The notes beneath the pieces were generated by a model. That model had not been told where the DNA came from. It made no database searches and saw only the letters and a program-made list of their open reading frames with translations. Below are positions 27,401-33,400 of a DNA stretch of 42,526 bases, piece after piece. This DNA is from Stramenopiles sp. TOSAG23-3 (taxonomy: Eukaryota; Sar): assembly GCA_900128585.1 (NCBI GenBank), contig LT642162.1, positions 1-42,526 on the forward strand. The letters are read 5' to 3'. The position numbers and the translations under genes were made by a program. The stretch's first letter is position 1, and every line of letters begins with the position of its first letter.

Positions 27401-30400
27401 CATTTATATTACTGGTAGGTGTAACATCAACCGTTTCACTGCATGTAAAGATTAATGCCCTACCTCCAGCTGCTGCGTTATCATCTAAGCTTATCGTTAC
27501 AGACTGAACAATTGGTGAAGTGACATCTGGCAATTCAGTTACATTTATACCGGCGACAGCTTGATTATTAACTTGCCCAATGTCCAAGATGAAACCTCCA
27601 AGAACATCTAGAACTGCCGATCCTCCATCTCCACCGGGTGTTCCAGATATTGCAATGGCTTGGGCCCTCACTGCTTCTAACATACGTATCGTAAACGACG
27701 TGCTATCAGCAGTAGTTAAAAGGTCTGAACCGGCCAATAAGACTGTCTGAGAACTTGTCGACTGCGATAGGTACAGTTTTGAACTGGCCACCTTATCTGC
27801 AGGCGTCAGATCAACCCGTTCAGAAATATTAAAACTGATGTCACCATTGTCATAGTTAACAATAACACCTGTTATAAATGGACGAATGACATCTGGAGAT
27901 TCTGTTACAGCAAGTCCTGGACTTACAGCGCTTGGGTTTGTCGCTAAGTCATATACGGCTGTGGAAAGTACATCCACTATCAAAGCGCTCCCATCACCGC
28001 CAGGGCTGCCGGACTGCTCAATGGCAGAGACTCGGTCTGCCTCCGTTAAGGTAATTGTAATAGATGTGCCATCAGACGGCACATAAACCCCGTCATCAAG
28101 ACTTAGTAGCGCGCCAGACCCAGACGTATTACCAATGAAAACTTGTCCCAGTTGCACCGATTGATTAACACCATAATATGCGCTTCTGTCGGTTTTGTCT
28201 AAATTTATTGTTTCTGACGCACCCAAGATTAATATACCAGTACTCAAATTTATGTCGGCAGTTACAAATCTGGGGCGGGTGGTATCAAAATGTACAAGGT
28301 TGTTCGTAACCACGGCTGCATCATTTCCTCCCCTATCCTGGTATGATACTTGCACAGAGTAATCGACCCCGTCGATTAAAAGATCGGATGGAACAGGAGA
28401 AACGATATCATTATTATTCTTCATTGTTTGAAAGTTATCACCGTGAACAGTGACCTCGAACGTTCCCTGAAGCCTATTGCTTAGAATAAACTCTCGCGGG
28501 CCATTTCCATCGGCAAGCGAGCTAGCCGGGGTCACTATGAGCTTGATGGTTCCTGACAAAGGGTCTTCAGGCAACGTGAACGCCAAGAGAAATGCTGCTG
28601 GCACCCGATCGTAAGCTAATGGTTCTGTTGTTGTGGGAGGTTGGGTAAAAGTACCGACGTACGTAACCCGATCGTGCTGTACAGACGCAGCAGGGTTTCC
28701 TACAGAGTCCCTGTAGCTCAGCACTACCGTATATTTCACACCATCGACCAGATTGACAGCTGGCGAAATGCTTGCCACTTTCCCCGAGTCTTTGAAGGTG
28801 GTAAACACCGCCGTGGTAATGTTGTGTGACCCTACCGTCTCTATTTGTGACGAAAATGTGACAACTCTTGCGGCTGTGGTGTCCTGGATAACCGATAGAG
28901 CATTTTCAGGTCTGAATATCATTTGGACTGTCCCCGGCTTAGGCGTTTCTGGAAGTTTGAAGGATATCAAAAATATATCACTTATGTACTCGTCCGTCTG
29001 CGGTGTCTTAAACGTGGGCGTTAATGTGTGATTCCCAGAATAACCGACTCTACCCTGGGTGAAGGAGGCGATAGGATTTCCTGCTCTATCTTGGTATTGT
29101 AACGTGAAATTATAGACAGCCCCATCCACCAGATTTTGTGCCGGCGTCACAGACACAACAGCGGCATTATCTGCAGCCGCAGTAGTCAGGTTATTAATTG
29201 TCGTAATGTGAGACCCGAATGTCCCAATACTGTCCGCGAATACAACTACCCTTGACGCTGTAGTGAAGTCTGGAACCTCGTCAGCTGTGCTGACGCAAAC
29301 GATCAGTAATTTCAAAGAGCCACTCAATGCATTTTCTTTCAGGACAAAATCTACATCAAAAGCGACAGGCACGAACCCTACTGGCGACGCCATAGACGGT
29401 TTGATGGTCGCCTGGCCAGAAAAATATAGACGTTGCGTATTCGAAAATGCAGCATCATTTGTGGCTACATCTTGATAATTAAGTCGAAAATCGTATACCA
29501 TGCCATCAACGAAGTCGTTAGCATTACCTACGGCTGCTACTTGGGCTAGGGCGTTGGTCAAGTTTGACAGTATTGTGAATTGCATTTGGTGTGAGCTTGC
29601 TTGCTCGACGCTACTGGAAAATGTGATTGTGCGTGTGCCGCCGTTGTCTGCAATGGTCGGATGCGACGCTAAATTGTCTGCTACAAATGTCATTTTAACA
29701 GAGCCACTAAGTGCCGTCTCTGGAATAGTAACATTAAGGATAAAATCTGTGGTGACGTACGAGCCATCTGGCGGAAAGAGAACCGTGGGAGTCTCTGTGA
29801 AGGTATCATAAACCATGCCTGTAACTACGTCGATTGCCGCATCATTATTTGCTGTATCCTTATACGACAATGTCACCGTATAGGGAGACATGTGCACAAG
29901 GTCAATTGCTGGGCTGACTGAAGCAATAAAGCTAAGAGAAGAAGCCGCGGAGGAAAATCCAGTCATTAAACTCGATGCGGTGAACGTTCCGGCACTCTCG
30001 CCAGCAGATGTAAACAGAACTGAACGAGTACCATTAGAATCATATGCTTCCCCGCCGCTCTCGGGGCTAAACAACAGTTGTACAGATCCTGGAAGTGCAT
30101 CTTCCGGCAGCACAAAAGTAATTTGAAATGCAACCTTGACGGGAAAGTTGCTGCCAATAGACTGCAGGGTCGGCGTTCGTGTAAACGTATCAAACACAAT
30201 CACCACCGTAGGGGATGACGCTTCCTCATTATTAACAATGTCCTTCATGTTCATTGCAATAAGGTATGTAACTCCATCCACCAAGTCAATGGCAGGTGAA
30301 ACAGAAATAATATCCGAAGACTGGCCAGCTAAAATGCTAAGATTTGTCATTGGGATCGTATGGGAACCAACACTATCAAACGATGCATTTAGTATAAGAG

Positions 30401-33400
30401 TGCGTTTTCCAGCATCGTCTCCACCAGCAGGTGTAAAGACCAGTGACATAGAGTCTGGGAGAGCTGTTTCACTTACGGCAAATTTAAAGTCAAAGTTGAC
30501 TTTCACTCGCGTTTGGCTAACAGGCAAGCTCACCGCAGGTGGGTCGGTAAATGTATCAAACTCAACAGAAGTACTCAAGGCATGCGCTCTCTCGTTTCCC
30601 GCCATATCTACGTACGAACACGATATTGTGTAAAAAGCTCCATGAACAAGCGAGTTTGTCGGGGCCACTGAATCTATCGAAGCGGAGAGAGATGCTACCG
30701 AAGGTAAGTCAGTGACAGAAACTGCATGTGTCCCAACACTCTCAATCGACGAAGGGAATCGCATTTGCCTGGTCCCCGCGTTATCCACCGATCCGGATGT
30801 TCGTGAAAAAGCGACCAACACTGTCCCAGCTTTCGGTGGTTCTGGGATTGAAAATTGCAGGGTAAAGGTTTGCGCAACTTTAGTGTTCGATGCCGGCAAC
30901 GACAATGTAGGCGAAATGGTCGCATTTCCGCTAAATACAACAGCGGACTGGGTCAAAGACGACTTGATGTTACCAGGGGCATCTTGATATTCCAGAGCAA
31001 AGTCATATATCGCACCGTCGACAAGGTCTGTAGCGGGTGAAAGAGAAGCGATACCAGATAATGATGCCGAATCACTAAACGCGCCAATTGAAACGCTGTG
31101 CGTCCCAGCATTGATAACGGTGGTGTCAAATACAATCACTCGAGCTGCCGCAGTATCTGTGTTTCCTGATGCGTAAGTGATCGTTGCCTTCAAACTTCCC
31201 GCAAGGGCGTTTTCGGGAAGGGTATACAAGAAGGAAAAAGTAGTATTTATCGCTGTTTGGGTCCCGGGTCTAGTGAACACGATAGACTCCGTATTTACGT
31301 CAAACGTAACACTAGTGGCGCTATCCGTTGCAACCGGGTTCAGAACAACATCTTGGTACTGCACGGACACCGTATATTCAGTCATATGCACCAGGTCGGA
31401 CACTTTCGAAACAGCGTTTAAAATTGAACCAATTTCTGCTTGGTCCGTTACCGCAGATGTAAGAGCACCAAGCGTAAACGACTTATTGCCGTTGTCAAGC
31501 AGTCCTGATGATAAAGATAATGTGTGCGGCGCCAGACTGTCAACACTACCGCCCGTGTCGTCAAACACAAGTTTCAGTGTCCCTGCTTTCGCGCGCTCTG
31601 GTAAATTAAACAATATTGGTATTTGCTCCAGGACTACAGACGACGGCTTCGGGAGGAACAACGTTGGGTCTCTTGTACTAGACCCTGCATAAAGCACGTT
31701 TGGTACGGTGGCTTCCACAGGAGGATTTCCTCCTGCGTCGGCATATTCAATAGAAATTGAATATATGCCCCCGTCTACTAAGTTAACATTCGGGGTCACG
31801 GAAGTAAAATACTCCGCTAGCGTCGTTGCCAAGGATGTTAGATCGTAGATCGCAAGTTGGTATGCTAGTGCAAATTCTGCATTTCTATTGAGCACTAATA
31901 GCCGCTCGCCATTACCATCCTCTGCTCCCCCAGTTCTTAAAAACTTTAGCGTTACACTGCCCGGTTCTGCCAACTCTGGGATGATGAATGTTACTGGTAT
32001 TGGTGAACCTACTATTAAGGGTACGGTTATATCGGGGGCCAGCGTGGAGCCCCCTGCGTAGGTGATCAGATCGCGCGTCTGCGTCACTTCGCTGTTCGAA
32101 GCACAGTCTTGATATCTTAGTACAAACCGATAAACTGTACCGTCCACCAGATGATGGTTCCGTGGTTGAACATCCCTTAGGTAGGTGGACGCCGCCAGAC
32201 TGTCATCGTTGTAATGCCCCAGGTCAAAAAATGTAAAATTGGTGTGGTCTTGCCCACCCGCTGCTTCTAAAGCCGGCCCAAACGTAATTGTTCTTGGGCT
32301 GTAAGGATCCGCTGGTCCATCAACGCGAGTGAGCTGCAAAATTAAAGACCCCGCCAATGCCCGCTCGGGCAATCGCAGGCCGATGGTCCAGTTTTGGGGC
32401 AGCGCTACGACCCCAGAGAGTGTGTGTTTGAGTAGCCAAGAGTCGTGGGTTGCTAGGTCCAAGGTCGTATCGCCACAGAACGTCAAACCGGTTAGAAATG
32501 CGGTCGAGCGATCGTTTTGCGCTGCGTCCCGGTATTCCAAAAGAATGCTATACACTCCTCCGTCAATTAAGTCCGTGGCTGGGCTTATGCTTTTTACATC
32601 TGCAAGCCCTGCTAGCCCGGATAGTTGTTGGAACGCTCCACCTGCAATGGTTCTGACCCCGGCGGTTTCCTCCTCAAATATTATGGTCCTCGCACCTGCG
32701 CTATCCGTTTTCCCACCCGTTGGGGTAATTGTCAGTTTTAAACTATCTTCAAACGCTTTTTCGGGCAAGACGAATGTGAAATTAAATGCCGTTTTTAAAC
32801 AAGACGAATTCGCTGGACTGATGATGCGCAATGGCAAAGATTCGCCCCCATGAAATGAAATTCGTGACGTAACGGAGGATTTTGGGTTTCCGACAGGGTC
32901 TTGGTACTCTAGTGAAAGATCATAAATAGCACCGTCGACTAATTCTGTTTGAGGGGATACAGTGCTCACAACAGCCAGGTCCGCAGCCGCTGTGTGAAAA
33001 TTAGTAAATGTCATGAAATGCGAACCACGCGCCTCAATAGCGGAATTTTGGACGAATGTCAAAGTACGGACTGTGACGGGGTCGTTTTGAATGGCCGTCA
33101 AAACTAATTTGATGCTTCCAGTTAAAGGTATATCTGGGAGAGTAAATGACAAATTGAAAGACGAGGCCACCGCACTTTCATCCGCCGGATTCGTTAGTAT
33201 CGGTGTGGCCGTCGCATTGCCCGTGAATTCAATAAAGCCAACGGTCGCACTGTTCGCATCGTTTAAGACTGCGTCCCGGTAGCTTACTGTCACGTTGTAT
33301 ATTGTTCCTTCGTTCAGATCTAAGTCGGGCGCGGAAAGCGCGCCACCTTCGTCCGGCAACGCTGCAACAGATGTAATAAGCGCGCTAGAAGTCGCGGCGG

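Larger units (their letters stand above)
4583..28285 (-). repeat. Type-2 Ig-like/SwmB-like repeat array, about 59 copies
   Basis: I count 59 units of about 122 residues. Each has a first strand of NYSTGxLxI type, the motif SETIDxTP, a strand followed by a G.. turn and LxGAxV, the strongly conserved LTExQRVxAIxxSGTPGGDG, then LDVxxGAxxDIAxN and a linker ending ExxDxxxP. On the plus strand the PGGDG loop appears as a cc(n)cctgg-like word about every 365 bp (for example near 27630, 24590, 20170, 15005, 11205, 7385 and 5434). The general pattern of E-T-I-D strand, long loop and D-x-x-x-N closing strand recalls bacterial SwmB and Big-type Ig-like adhesin repeats. Homology to a named family is not established here. 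Units 49 and 50 carry inserted domains. Confidence 0.9.
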
